DNA from: Corynebacterium ammoniagenes DSM 20306 | GTDB taxonomy: Bacteria; Actinomycetota; Actinomycetes; Mycobacteriales; Mycobacteriaceae | Length of the DNA stretch: 64,000 nucleotides | Direction: 5' to 3' | Assembly: GCF_001941425.1 (NCBI RefSeq) | Contig: NZ_CP009244.1 | Location: forward strand, 1,612,001 to 1,676,000 | Part shown: positions 37,974 through 45,056 of the stretch, piece after piece | How positions within the stretch are numbered: the stretch's first letter is position 1 | Layout: every line of letters starts with the position of its first letter | The notes under the pieces: generated by a model | Databases searched by the model: none | The model's input: the letters and a program-made list of their open reading frames with translations, nothing else | Told to the model about the DNA's origin: nothing | Program-made: the position numbers and the translations under genes

Positions 37974-38552
37974 TTAGGCATCCCCGATAGCATCAAAGCG
38001 GGCTAATAAATCGCGGTAGTCATCCAATACTGGCAGGTCTTCTACCTCGAGCTCACGCAAGCGGCGCTGCACTGTTTCATAGACTGCCCAGTACCACCAG
38101 CGCTGCGATTCTTTGCCGGAGTTAAACCGCTGCCACAGCGCATCGCCCACCTCGTCATAGTCGGTGAGGATGGAGCTTAAGTTATGGACCTTGTCGCAGG
38201 CAGCGATGATTAACGCTGCCGCTGGGGCATCGTCAAGCTGTGCTACATAAGCATCTGCACGCTCTCGCCAGGAAGATAGCCCATCATCTTTGGTCACGTA
38301 CTTCACCAACTGGACAACTTCGGGTCCAAACTCTTCTTCCATGGCGACTGCGGAATAGCGCCCGGAGGCATCTTCTAAGATGTCGTGAAATAGCGCGGCG
38401 ATCTGGGTGTCTTCATCCACCCCGGGTTGTTGGCTCACCAGGTGCATGACTGCATATACGTGGGAGATATACGGAATATCGGTGCCTTTACGCAACTGTC
38501 CATCATGTGCCCAGGCAGCTTTATTAATGGCACGAAGAAGTCTATTGCTCAT
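37974..38552 (-). CDS. HD-domain protein, RelA/SpoT-type hydrolase fold
   Basis: A 192-residue protein made almost entirely of an HD phosphohydrolase domain: W-A-H-D-G-Q-L-R-K-G-T-D-I-P-Y-I-S-H (His31) and A-A-L-F-H-D-I-L-E-D (His56-Asp57), with E-F-G-x-x-V...V-K-Y-V-T-K-D-D downstream. This arrangement resembles the N-terminal ppGpp hydrolase domain of RelA/SpoT and the short Mesh1-like hydrolases. There is no synthetase domain. A small alarmone or nucleotide hydrolase is a reasonable inference, not proven. TAGACT ends 8 nt before the ATG, suggesting a leaderless mRNA. Stands alone between gntP and a divergent lipoprotein gene. Confidence 0.85.
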   Translation of the reverse strand: MSNRLLRAINKAAWAHDGQLRKGTDIPYISHVYAVMHLVSQQPGVDEDTQIAALFHDILEDASGRYSAVAMEEEFGPEVVQLVKYVTKDDGLSSWRERADAYVAQLDDAPAAALIIAACDKVHNLSSILTDYDEVGDALWQRFNSGKESQRWWYWAVYETVQRRLRELEVEDLPVLDDYRDLLARFDAIGDA

Positions 38553-38838
38553 AACAATTTAGTCTACCGCCTCCAAATTTCATGTGAAGACCATTACACT
38601 CGAGGGCCAACGAAGGTCGTTGGTGACAAAACGGGCATCGTGTACTTGCATGCTTGCTGGCAAACAACAGCAGACACCGTAAGCATCAAGCGGGCGGAAA
38701 GTAGCGATGGCACAACATAGGGGACGTTTCAAGCGCACTGCACTCAACCCGACGAAGCCTTCGTGACGCCCCGCAAACTACACACCAGCAAAGTTATCCA
38801 TCGCGCTCATCTGTGTGAGCAAGAGGAAGGACTTCATC

Positions 38839-39495
38839 ATGAAACGCACGTGTGCACTGGCTGCTACTTCCGCAGCATTTGTCCTAGTCGCCTGCGGTGC
38901 CCCGACCGAGGACGAGGCCGCAGCCACTTCCGAGAACCCGCAAGAGACCACCACGATCACCCAAGCTGCCAGCTCCGAGGCCTCAGCTAAGCCCTCGACC
39001 AGCGCCACCGCAACCAATACCTCAGCAACGTCCGCAGCAGAATCAGAAACCGCGGCAGCATCACAGGCCACCACTACAGCGGCTGCATCCGAGGGTGCTT
39101 CGGCTTCCGCGGAGCCAGGGAGCTCTGAGGCTCCAAGCCAAGCCCCGGATGATTTCGAGGCAGCTATGGCTGAGCAAATGCGCATCAATGGCAATATCGG
39201 CGATCCCTTCGTCATTGATGGCCAAGAAACCACACTGTGCGTCCACGGCGATGGCTTTGGGCTCAACGTCGTTACTGCCGGCGGAAATACCACCTGTGAG
39301 TTCGCGCGCGATGTCATGAATTCGGCTACCGCTGGCCTCAATCCCACCGGTGACAACGTCCGCGATCGGATGCCTACGACTGTACGTGCCGCAAGTCCTG
39401 TCACCAGTCAGACCTATGACATGAACTGTTCGGTAGATGAGCGCAATTTGATCACGTGTACCGGCGGGGATAATGCCACCGTGTACATGTACTAG
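38839..39495 (+). CDS. Lipoprotein with Ser/Thr/Ala-rich linker and a four-cysteine C-terminal domain
   Basis: A 218-residue exported protein. The lipobox L-V-A-C ends at Cys19. Residues 25-110 are a low-complexity Ala/Ser/Thr/Glu stalk, as in cell-envelope proteins that cross the mycolate wall. The last 97 residues form a compact domain with four cysteines (T-L-C-V-H-G-D-G-F-G, N-T-T-C-E-F, D-M-N-C, L-I-T-C-T-G-G), probably two disulfides. The same domain recurs in the next gene. I do not recognise the family. ATG 38839 has AGGAAGG upstream and begins the signal peptide; the open frame extends 8 codons further without a signal. Confidence 0.78.
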   Translation: MKRTCALAATSAAFVLVACGAPTEDEAAATSENPQETTTITQAASSEASAKPSTSATATNTSATSAAESETAAASQATTTAAASEGASASAEPGSSEAPSQAPDDFEAAMAEQMRINGNIGDPFVIDGQETTLCVHGDGFGLNVVTAGGNTTCEFARDVMNSATAGLNPTGDNVRDRMPTTVRAASPVTSQTYDMNCSVDERNLITCTGGDNATVYMY

Positions 39496-39580
39496 CGTCA
39501 CACAGTCGTTGTAGAAATGCCGCCGCGCCGTGACCGCAATGCAGCCTAGTTGGCAGGGATGTCACCTAATGTTATTGGGT

Positions 39581-40054
39581 ATGAACACAAAAATGCGAAA
39601 GTCTTCCCGGATTCTTCTCGCAGGCGCCGTCGCTGCGGGGCTGAGTGTTCCTGCGCTGAGCGCAGCAAGCGCTGCCGAGGACGCAACTCATGATCCCGCG
39701 GCAACCAAGGCGCTGTATTCCCAGCTATATGACCAGCTGCAGGACGGCACGGTCAACCGCGGTGATGCGCTACAGCTGGGCGACCGCGAGGCCACCTTGT
39801 GCATGATGGGCAATGGCTACGGAGTGCATGGTTTGGCAGTAGGCCCCAACACCAGTTGCGAGTTCGGCAGTGAGGTGTTTGCACAGCTTATCGATGCCCA
39901 CTCGCCCTCCGACAACATCCGCGACCTCACCCCAGCAACCGTCAACGCCCACAGCCCCGTCACCGAACAGGACTATGACATGGAGTGCGTTACCGGACAG
40001 GATGACCTCATCACCTGCTCCGGCGGCGTGGGCGCCGAGGTCTACCTCTTCTAG
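39581..40054 (+). CDS. Secreted four-cysteine protein, paralogue of the preceding lipoprotein domain
   Basis: A 157-residue protein with a Sec signal peptide (K-M-R-K-S-S-R core, cleavage likely after S-A-A-S-A, about residue 31), then about 95 residues homologous to the C-terminal domain of 38839-39495. Shared blocks are A-T-L-C, G-x-G-x-G, N-T-x-C-E-F, D-N-x-R-D, P-x-T-V-x-A-x-S-P-V-T, D-Y/T-Y-D-M-x-C, L-I-T-C-x-G-G and A-x-V-Y. The four cysteines are conserved. Unlike its neighbour it has no lipobox and no stalk, so it should be soluble or loosely bound. ATG 39581 places the signal peptide correctly; upstream in-frame starts would bury it. Unknown function. Confidence 0.78.
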   Translation: MNTKMRKSSRILLAGAVAAGLSVPALSAASAAEDATHDPAATKALYSQLYDQLQDGTVNRGDALQLGDREATLCMMGNGYGVHGLAVGPNTSCEFGSEVFAQLIDAHSPSDNIRDLTPATVNAHSPVTEQDYDMECVTGQDDLITCSGGVGAEVYLF

Positions 40055-40066
40055 CTGGCTTCGGCG

Positions 40067-41224
40067 CTAAGCCGTCGCGAACGGGTAGGCATTAAACCGT
40101 GCCTGCACCCGCTTTTCGCGCGTGGCGCTAAAAGGCTTGAATTCTTCGATGACAAGTTTTCGCTTCGCCGCCGGTCCTTGACGCTTCCAAAAGCCAATGA
40201 CTTCCCCACCGGCGATCACTGCCTGGCGAAAGACGCCATTATTGCCGGGAACCAAATCCGCATGGTGTGCCTCGGGCACGATGTACATGCGGTCTTGATA
40301 GCCCAAGATGATTTCATCAAATGCCGCAAGCAACCGCGGCTTATTCGCCGCCTTGTCATACTCAGCGATGACCGGCAGCGCATCCTCGCGCACCCAGAGC
40401 TCTTCCCCCGGTACTGCAGCAGCGCTGCCCGGCGCGCCAGAGACCTCGTTCCAGGACACATATTCCTCGGCGATTTCGGCAAATGCTTGCCGCAATTTGC
40501 CCAGCGGAAGTTTGGACCACCAGGCAGCATCGCGAAGCGTTGCGGGTCCATGGCTATCCAGGTAGCGCCGCAGTAGCTCTACTGTGGCCGCATGTTTATC
40601 GCCGTTGAATTTGCCCTCGAGATCACTTCCGTGTGGTAACCACTGTTTGGCAATCATGACGCGGTTTTCCATCCGTGCGGATTCACCGACGATGGGACCA
40701 TAGGCCACGGTGCCATTATGTAGCAGCGCTTTGAGCAGATGATAGCCGCACCCTGGCCCCATGGGGATGCCGTCTTGTTCAAAACAGGCAAACAACTCGG
40801 TGCGGGTAGTGCCATCATCGACGGCAATATCGTGCAGTACCTGCGCTGCCTGATCGATATGAGCATCGTCCAGCCCTAACCGCGGACGATTGGTCTGCGC
40901 GGAACGCGCCGGCCCGCCGGAGCACAACTCAGTAATCCACGCCAAGTCTTCTGCCGCGGTGACAAAAACCGTGCCACGCATCGGGTAACCGCGTACCAGC
41001 AAACCTTGCTCAAAAGCTTGGCGCACGGCATCGACAGCTGTGGCAGTACCCAGGCGATACGCCAGCGCGGCGATAGCCCCTGGGAAGTCTTGCCCCTGGC
41101 TCGCGCCGAAGTACGCCGCAATCTCCTGGGCATGGGCAGGACTACCGGTATCCGCGGCGATCTGTAACGGCGCTGCGACACCTTGGTTGATCAGTCGTGC
41201 TCGTGCCAGGGGTTTATTAACCAT
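40067..41224 (-). CDS. Winged-helix DNA-binding protein of the AlkZ/YcaQ superfamily
   Basis: A 385-residue HTH_42 (DUF1006) protein. E. coli YcaQ and Streptomyces AlkZ of this superfamily are DNA glycosylases that unhook interstrand crosslinks. A Q-x-Q-D motif (Q43-G-Q45-D46, the catalytic QxQ position) and R-G-Y-P-M-R-G-T-V-F-V (corresponding to M-R-G-T-x-H) are present. However, a Val/Phe replaces the usual aromatic/His after R-G-T, and it may belong to the AlkX or AlkZ-like-non-QxQ branch. DNA repair or toxin resistance is inferred. TAAAAT ends 7 nt before ATG 41224. The gene converges with the secreted-protein gene at a 12-bp distance. Confidence 0.8.
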   Translation of the reverse strand: MVNKPLARARLINQGVAAPLQIAADTGSPAHAQEIAAYFGASQGQDFPGAIAALAYRLGTATAVDAVRQAFEQGLLVRGYPMRGTVFVTAAEDLAWITELCSGGPARSAQTNRPRLGLDDAHIDQAAQVLHDIAVDDGTTRTELFACFEQDGIPMGPGCGYHLLKALLHNGTVAYGPIVGESARMENRVMIAKQWLPHGSDLEGKFNGDKHAATVELLRRYLDSHGPATLRDAAWWSKLPLGKLRQAFAEIAEEYVSWNEVSGAPGSAAAVPGEELWVREDALPVIAEYDKAANKPRLLAAFDEIILGYQDRMYIVPEAHHADLVPGNNGVFRQAVIAGGEVIGFWKRQGPAAKRKLVIEEFKPFSATREKRVQARFNAYPFATA

Positions 41225-41253
41225 GACGGCTATTTTAGAGCAACCAGCATCTC

Positions 41254-41637
41254 CTAGTCGCGGACTGGCGGGCGACCAATCTGCAAGCCGCGCTTGCGAG
41301 TGTGCACGCTAAAATATCGCAGTCCTTGATCGCCTGCGACAAAGCGGCGCACCGAAAGCTTGGGCAACCACACCATTGAGCCTTGCTGCAAGGCAATGGT
41401 CTCCCCTTCAGTTTCCAACTCGCCTGCCCCCTCGAGAACCACGATGACCACATCAAGTTCTGGACCTTCGTGCCGGCCGATTTCCTCGCCCGGAGCAATA
41501 GCAATGATATTGCAGTCCAATCCGCGGGTATGTGGCTCTAATTTCCAAATCGAACCGGAAGCATCGCTCGGTGCAGCGAGTACCTCGGCGACATCGCCGA
41601 CTAGTTGTGGAAGCTGCTTGTCAGTGGGGTTAGTCAT
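41254..41637 (-). CDS. Cupin-domain protein
   Basis: A 127-residue single-domain cupin. Cupin motif 1 is G-E-E-I-G-R-H-E-G-P-E-L-D-V-V-I-V-V-L-E-G-A-G (metal-binding His, Glu) and motif 2 starts at Q-Q-G-S-M-V-W-L-P. The His of motif 2 is replaced (L-P-K-L-S-V-R-R-F), so metal binding may be partial and a sensor or binding role is as likely as catalysis. ATG 41637 has GGAGG immediately upstream and is preferred over longer frames. It lies 29 bp upstream of the AlkZ-like gene on the same strand. Confidence 0.78.
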   Translation of the reverse strand: MTNPTDKQLPQLVGDVAEVLAAPSDASGSIWKLEPHTRGLDCNIIAIAPGEEIGRHEGPELDVVIVVLEGAGELETEGETIALQQGSMVWLPKLSVRRFVAGDQGLRYFSVHTRKRGLQIGRPPVRD

Positions 41638-41722
41638 ATCCTCCAGCATAATCAGTGTGCCGCAGTCTGTGCCTGCAACGCCGGGCAGCCAATATTCACA
41701 CGCGTGATTAGAGTGGATCGGT

Positions 41723-41740
41723 GGTGCACAAAGGTGCACC
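41723..41740. promoter_or_regulatory. Inverted repeat upstream of the DUF308 gene
   Basis: GGTGCAC-AAAG-GTGCACC, a perfect 7-bp inverted repeat 30 bp before the ATG at 41771. It may be an operator, or a small hairpin in the leader next to the AAAGGA ribosome site. Confidence 0.45.
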
Positions 41741-41770
41741 CACTATTTCTTATAAAGGAAATATTCACCA

Positions 41771-42307
41771 ATGCTTGATTTTGTTAAACGCTCCGGGACC
41801 ATGATTATCATCTCGGGCGTCATCTCTATTATTTTTGGCCTCCTGGCCACATTTTCGCCCATCTCGACCATCTTCGCGCTCGTTGTGCTGTGGGGTATCT
41901 ACGCCATAGCCGATGGCGTCATGGCACTTGTCACCGCCTTCCAACCATCCGGGCAACGCGCCAAAGGTTGGCTTATCGCACTGGGCATAATCGGCATCCT
42001 CGCCGGACTATTCGTCATCTTCCAGCCTTTCGCCAGCACCGTCGCCTTCGTCTGGATCCTGGCTATCTGGTTGGTTCTACGCGGTATTGTTTCACTGATC
42101 TCCGCCTTTGGCCCTGTTACCAAGGGCTCACGCTGGTTAATCGGTATTACCGGCGCACTCTTTGTCATCGCCGGCATCGTCTTCCTCTTTAACCCCGGCT
42201 CCGCGGCTCTTGGCTTTACCGTATTCCTCGGTATTTTCGCCTTGGCCTGGGGTATTTTCCAAGTCGTCTTCGGCATCCGCGTACACAAGGAAGCCAAGCA
42301 GGGATAA
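41771..42307 (+). CDS. DUF308 / HdeD-family membrane protein
   Basis: A 178-residue protein with six membrane helices arranged as three pairs, the HdeD/DUF308 fold. The repeat I-I-F-G-L-L-A...V-V-L-W-G-I-Y-A-I-A-D-G recurs as L-A-I-W-L-V-L-R-G-I and F-L-G-I-F-A-L-A-W-G-I-F-Q. In E. coli HdeD is linked to acid resistance at high cell density; the mechanism is unknown, and for this homologue no role can be given. AAAGGA precedes the ATG, and a strong terminator follows, so it is monocistronic. Confidence 0.85.
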   Translation: MLDFVKRSGTMIIISGVISIIFGLLATFSPISTIFALVVLWGIYAIADGVMALVTAFQPSGQRAKGWLIALGIIGILAGLFVIFQPFASTVAFVWILAIWLVLRGIVSLISAFGPVTKGSRWLIGITGALFVIAGIVFLFNPGSAALGFTVFLGIFALAWGIFQVVFGIRVHKEAKQG

Positions 42308-42325
42308 TCATCACCGCATGCTAAA

Positions 42326-42351
42326 GGCCAGTCGAATGATATCGACTGGCC
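42326..42351 (+). terminator. Intrinsic terminator after the DUF308 gene
   Basis: A 10-bp perfect stem GGCCAGTCGA/TCGACTGGCC with a 6-nt loop, followed by TTTTCTTTT. Confidence 0.93.
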
Positions 42352-42431
42352 ATTTTCTTTTGGCGCGGACAGCACGCTGACGCCATAGTTCAGGGACCAC
42401 GAGCTAGCCAGTACCCAGCACGGCGGAGCTA

Positions 42432-42884
42432 CTACTGCGACAGTTCTTCTTCTACCTGACGGCGAAGCTCCTCTGCCTGAGAGACTGACGCCAGCCGTTG
42501 TTCGGTCGCAGGAGCCTTTTCCACCAACAAGCGCATGGATTGGATTTGTCGCTGCCTATGATCTCCCCAGCCAGGATTGTCCTGCAGGATTTTCTCTAGG
42601 CCTGTACCGATGCCCTTTTTCAACACCGCATCCGCCAATCGAAATTCCAACGCACGCAAATCCTGTGCGCAGTCAGCAGCCAGCAGCTCTACTTCTTCCG
42701 CTGTGCGCTTGGCTTCTCGCGACAAGGCGACGCCCTTCCACCCTGTATACATCATGACTACCGCACCCAGGACGGAAAATATTCCGACTAGAGCGCCCAC
42801 AATCCACAAACCAATGGCCAGTGCCCATACTGCGAGAGCGATGATTAAAAGAACACCAAATACAAGTGCGCATCCTCGTGCCAT
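42432..42884 (-). CDS. Small membrane protein with cytoplasmic coiled coil, function unknown
   Basis: A 150-residue protein. Two adjacent membrane helices (about 5-27 and 30-50) are followed by a long charged helical region rich in Glu, Lys, Arg and Ala (about 55-150), probably a coiled coil in the cytoplasm. No family recognised. The upstream gene (42888-43247) ends 3 bp before its ATG and also encodes a small membrane protein, so the two are co-translated and their products may form a complex. Confidence 0.65.
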   Translation of the reverse strand: MARGCALVFGVLLIIALAVWALAIGLWIVGALVGIFSVLGAVVMMYTGWKGVALSREAKRTAEEVELLAADCAQDLRALEFRLADAVLKKGIGTGLEKILQDNPGWGDHRQRQIQSMRLLVEKAPATEQRLASVSQAEELRRQVEEELSQ

Positions 42885-42887
42885 GAT

Positions 42888-43247
42888 TTAGCCCTCCCCC
42901 ATCGATGAGAGCCAGTCACCGGCAATGCCCATGATAAATAGCCCCAGCACGACTCCCAGTATCGCGAGAACTACTGCACCCACGGTCATGGCAAGAGCTA
43001 TCCCCACACTATTTCCCTGAGTATGGCGAAAACCAACCACGGCATCAGTCAGCTGCTGTTGATACTCCTTTAGATCTTCTGCATTAGAGATCGCATGGCG
43101 CTGCGCCCGTAACCACTGAGCATCCACCAACCGAAACGACGGCTGCTGTTCTTTCACGTCCACACTTTTTGCGGTATCCGCAGCGCGTTCCGGCGTGCCC
43201 TCGCCAGCTGCGGAAGAATTATCACTACTTGTCATGTCTTCAAACAT
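42888..43247 (-). CDS. Small membrane protein, function unknown
   Basis: A 119-residue protein. The N-terminal half is polar with Ser/Glu-rich disorder, then an amphipathic helix (A-Q-R-H-A-I-S-N-A-E-D-L-K-E-Y), then one strongly hydrophobic helix near the C-terminus (G-I-A-L-A-M-T-V-G-A-V-V-L-A-I-L-G). ATG 43247 is used with GGG upstream; ATG 43235 and a longer frame to 43298 are possible. Translationally coupled to the next membrane protein. No homology recognised. Divergent from the riboswitch-controlled CDF gene. Confidence 0.55.
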   Translation of the reverse strand: MFEDMTSSDNSSAAGEGTPERAADTAKSVDVKEQQPSFRLVDAQWLRAQRHAISNAEDLKEYQQQLTDAVVGFRHTQGNSVGIALAMTVGAVVLAILGVVLGLFIMGIAGDWLSSMGEG

Positions 43248-43341
43248 TAGCCCAGGTGACAGAAGTCGGCGGACTTTCATTCGAACACCTTGAATCAATA
43301 GCTAGTGAGCCCCAGCAGTATTGCTGTACACTCGACTGCTC

Positions 43342-43443
43342 GAAGGGGAGTAGTTCACACCCATACTTTTATGGCGATGAGTGGTCGACATACTGGCGTT
43401 AAGCCCGGCCACCAGCTCACGTATATGAGCGAACGAGACCTTC
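43342..43443 (+). promoter_or_regulatory. yybP-ykoY-type manganese riboswitch ahead of the CDF gene
   Basis: The leader keeps the strongly conserved blocks of this riboswitch class: 5' GAAGGGGAGTAG (43342-43353), an internal segment with GTCGACAT (43384-43391) and GCCCGG (43403-43408), and 3' ACGAGACCTTC (43433-43443). GAAGG and CCTTC pair to close helix P1. The class binds Mn2+ and turns on exporters when Mn is high. Immediately downstream AAGGTCTC (43493-43500) is a perfect complement of GAGACCTT (43435-43442) and contains the Shine-Dalgarno AAGG for the ATG at 43504. This gives a translational switch: P1 formation frees the ribosome site. Confidence 0.85.
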
Positions 43444-43503
43444 TGCCCGTATTCCTCGTGTCGGGTAGAACTCCCCGGCACCCGTTTTGCACAAGGTCTC
43501 ATC

Positions 43504-44418
43504 ATGATTACCCATGCAAAAGAGCAGAAGATCATCGAACGCTTCTTGCTCTTATCCATCGCTGCCGCCATTGCCACCATCGCGTTAAAAGGTGCCGCGG
43601 CCTATCTCACCGGTTCCGTCGGCTTTTTATCCGACGCCCTGGAATCCGTCGTCAACCTTGTTGCCGCCATCGTCGCGCTCATTGCCACTCGCATTGCTGC
43701 CAAGCCTGCCGATGCCAACCACAACTTCGGCCACGGCAAATCCGAATACGTCTCTGCGCTTGTCGAAGGCGCCATGATTTTCGTCGCCGCCGGCATGATC
43801 ATCTACACCGCGGTCGAACGCCTTTTCAATCCCGCTCCCCTGGACGAAGTCGGCATTGGCCTCGGCCTATCCCTCCTGGCCACGCTACTCAACCTCGGCG
43901 TCGGGCTTGCTCTTGTTAAAGCCGGCAAAAAGTACCGTTCCGCAGCACTCAACGCCGATGGGCACCATTTGCTTACCGATGTCTACACCACCATCGGAGT
44001 CATCCTCGGCATTGCCGCCGTCGCGCTCACCGGTTGGGTATGGCTGGACCCGGTCATTGCACTTCTCGTTGGCATCAACATTTTGTGGACTGGCTACTCC
44101 CTGCTCAAATCCTCATTAAGCAACCTGATCAGCGAAGCCCTACCCTCCGAAGACGTCGATATCCTCACGCAAGTATTCGCCGAGTTTGAATCCCAGCACA
44201 ACGTCACCATTGATGAGCCTAAAACCGTCGCGTCTGGTCGCAACCGCCTCATTTACTGCATCATGACCGTCCCCGGCGACTGGTCCGTCGACTACGCACA
44301 CCAGCTTGCCGATGACCTCGAAGCCGCCATCCTTAAAGCGCTACCCAATTCGCAGTCGATGATTCATACCGAGCCCCGCAGACTGAGCAACGATTTACAG
44401 CATCGAATCCCCAATTAG
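43504..44418 (+). CDS. Cation diffusion facilitator (CDF) metal exporter, likely Mn2+-controlled
   Basis: A 304-residue CDF transporter with six helices and a C-terminal cytoplasmic metal-sensing domain. Family marks: G-S-V-G-F-L-S-D-A-L-E-S (Asp44, helix 2), the H-N-F-G-H-G-K-S-E-Y loop (residues 73-82) and A-D-G-H-H-L-L-T-D-V-Y-T-T (HxxxD, helix 5). HxxxD in helix 5 is typical of Zn/Co exporters, while the leader is a Mn2+ riboswitch; the riboswitch is the stronger clue to the physiological metal, and mixed specificity is possible. ATG at 43504 has AAGG 7 nt upstream. Its stop overlaps the convergent META-gene stop by 4 nt. Confidence 0.92.
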   Translation: MITHAKEQKIIERFLLLSIAAAIATIALKGAAAYLTGSVGFLSDALESVVNLVAAIVALIATRIAAKPADANHNFGHGKSEYVSALVEGAMIFVAAGMIIYTAVERLFNPAPLDEVGIGLGLSLLATLLNLGVGLALVKAGKKYRSAALNADGHHLLTDVYTTIGVILGIAAVALTGWVWLDPVIALLVGINILWTGYSLLKSSLSNLISEALPSEDVDILTQVFAEFESQHNVTIDEPKTVASGRNRLIYCIMTVPGDWSVDYAHQLADDLEAAILKALPNSQSMIHTEPRRLSNDLQHRIPN

Positions 44419-44723
44419 CTTCTGCAGGCCAACGTGCCAATAGAGCTTCCCCCGCGATCAAAGACATACATTGTCTTCCCGCGCACCTCTGCGGATGCCG
44501 CCTGGCTGAGCCAGGTATCCACACCTTCGCAGTACATCATCGTCGACGCCATCTGAGTAAAACGCACCACGCCACCGTCCAACCGCCACCGCCCAGCCAA
44601 CCGATTGCAGCCGTCAGTGCCGGCGACAGTTCCGCTGAACGCATCATCAGCGGCGAGCACAAGGTTCGGTTGGCCGGGTTTTTCGCTTCCCCAGAAACCT
44701 TCAAAAGCGTCCAGGCTATTCAT
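44415..44723 (-). CDS. META-domain protein (HslJ-like)
   Basis: A 102-residue protein that consists of a META/HslJ-like domain: F-E-G-F-W-G at the start (the G-x-W motif), F-S-G-T-V-A-G-T-D-G-C-N-R-L-A-G-R-W (the conserved G-x-D-G-C-N/R-x4-G), then T-Q-M-A-S-T-M-M-Y-C and a C-terminal strand. HslJ is a heat-inducible lipoprotein implicated in novobiocin resistance; this version has no signal peptide or lipobox, so location and function are unclear. ATG 44723 has AAGG upstream; a longer in-frame start exists at 44741. Confidence 0.75.
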   Translation of the reverse strand: MNSLDAFEGFWGSEKPGQPNLVLAADDAFSGTVAGTDGCNRLAGRWRLDGGVVRFTQMASTMMYCEGVDTWLSQAASAEVRGKTMYVFDRGGSSIGTLACRS

Positions 44724-44747
44724 GCAGTCAACCTTATGCAACAGGAA

Positions 44748-44773
44748 CGCTCCCCCGCAGATGCGAAGGAGCG
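44748..44773 (-). terminator. Probable terminator after the XRE gene
   Basis: On the minus strand CGCTCC and GGAGCG form a stem, extended by two G-U pairs and CGCA/TGCG, 16 bp past the XRE stop. The following T tail is interrupted. Confidence 0.6.
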
Positions 44774-44789
44774 AAAAGTTTGACGGTAG

Positions 44790-45047
44790 TTAAGCACTGA
44801 CCGCGTTCTCAGAGGTCTGCGTTACTTCGGCATGGATACCCAACTTGGCACCGATGTTTATCAGCGCATCGAGACTGAACTGGCGGATCTTCGCGTTCAG
44901 CAGCTCAGCCACACGAGACCGAGTAAGCCCTAGGTGGGACGCAGCGCTTGATTGATCCCAACCCCGACTTTCGATGTCCTTGCAGATTGCACGGATGCAC
45001 TTCGCTCGCACCTTATTCAACGTCAAACCTTGGGGTCTGAGCTGCAT
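44790..45047 (-). CDS. Small XRE-family HTH protein (HigA-like), no toxin partner seen
   Basis: An 85-residue single-domain DNA-binding protein. The HTH is W-D-Q-S-S-A-A-S-H-L-G-L-T-R-S-R-V-A-E-L-L (about 30-50), followed by L-D-A-L-I-N-I-G-A-K-L-G, as in HigA-type antitoxins and short XRE repressors. No HigB/RelE-type ORF lies next to it. It starts 9 bp after the stop of the 8-TM protein gene on the same strand, so it is in an operon with that gene and may regulate it. The ribosome site is poor (GGTGAACC), fitting translational coupling. Confidence 0.8.
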   Translation of the reverse strand: MQLRPQGLTLNKVRAKCIRAICKDIESRGWDQSSAASHLGLTRSRVAELLNAKIRQFSLDALINIGAKLGIHAEVTQTSENAVSA

Positions 45048-45056
45048 AAAACCATG

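Noticed and set aside
44790..45047. A HigBA-type toxin-antitoxin pair
   Set aside because: Only the HigA-like protein is present; the flanking genes are a META-domain protein and a large membrane protein, neither resembling a toxin of this class.
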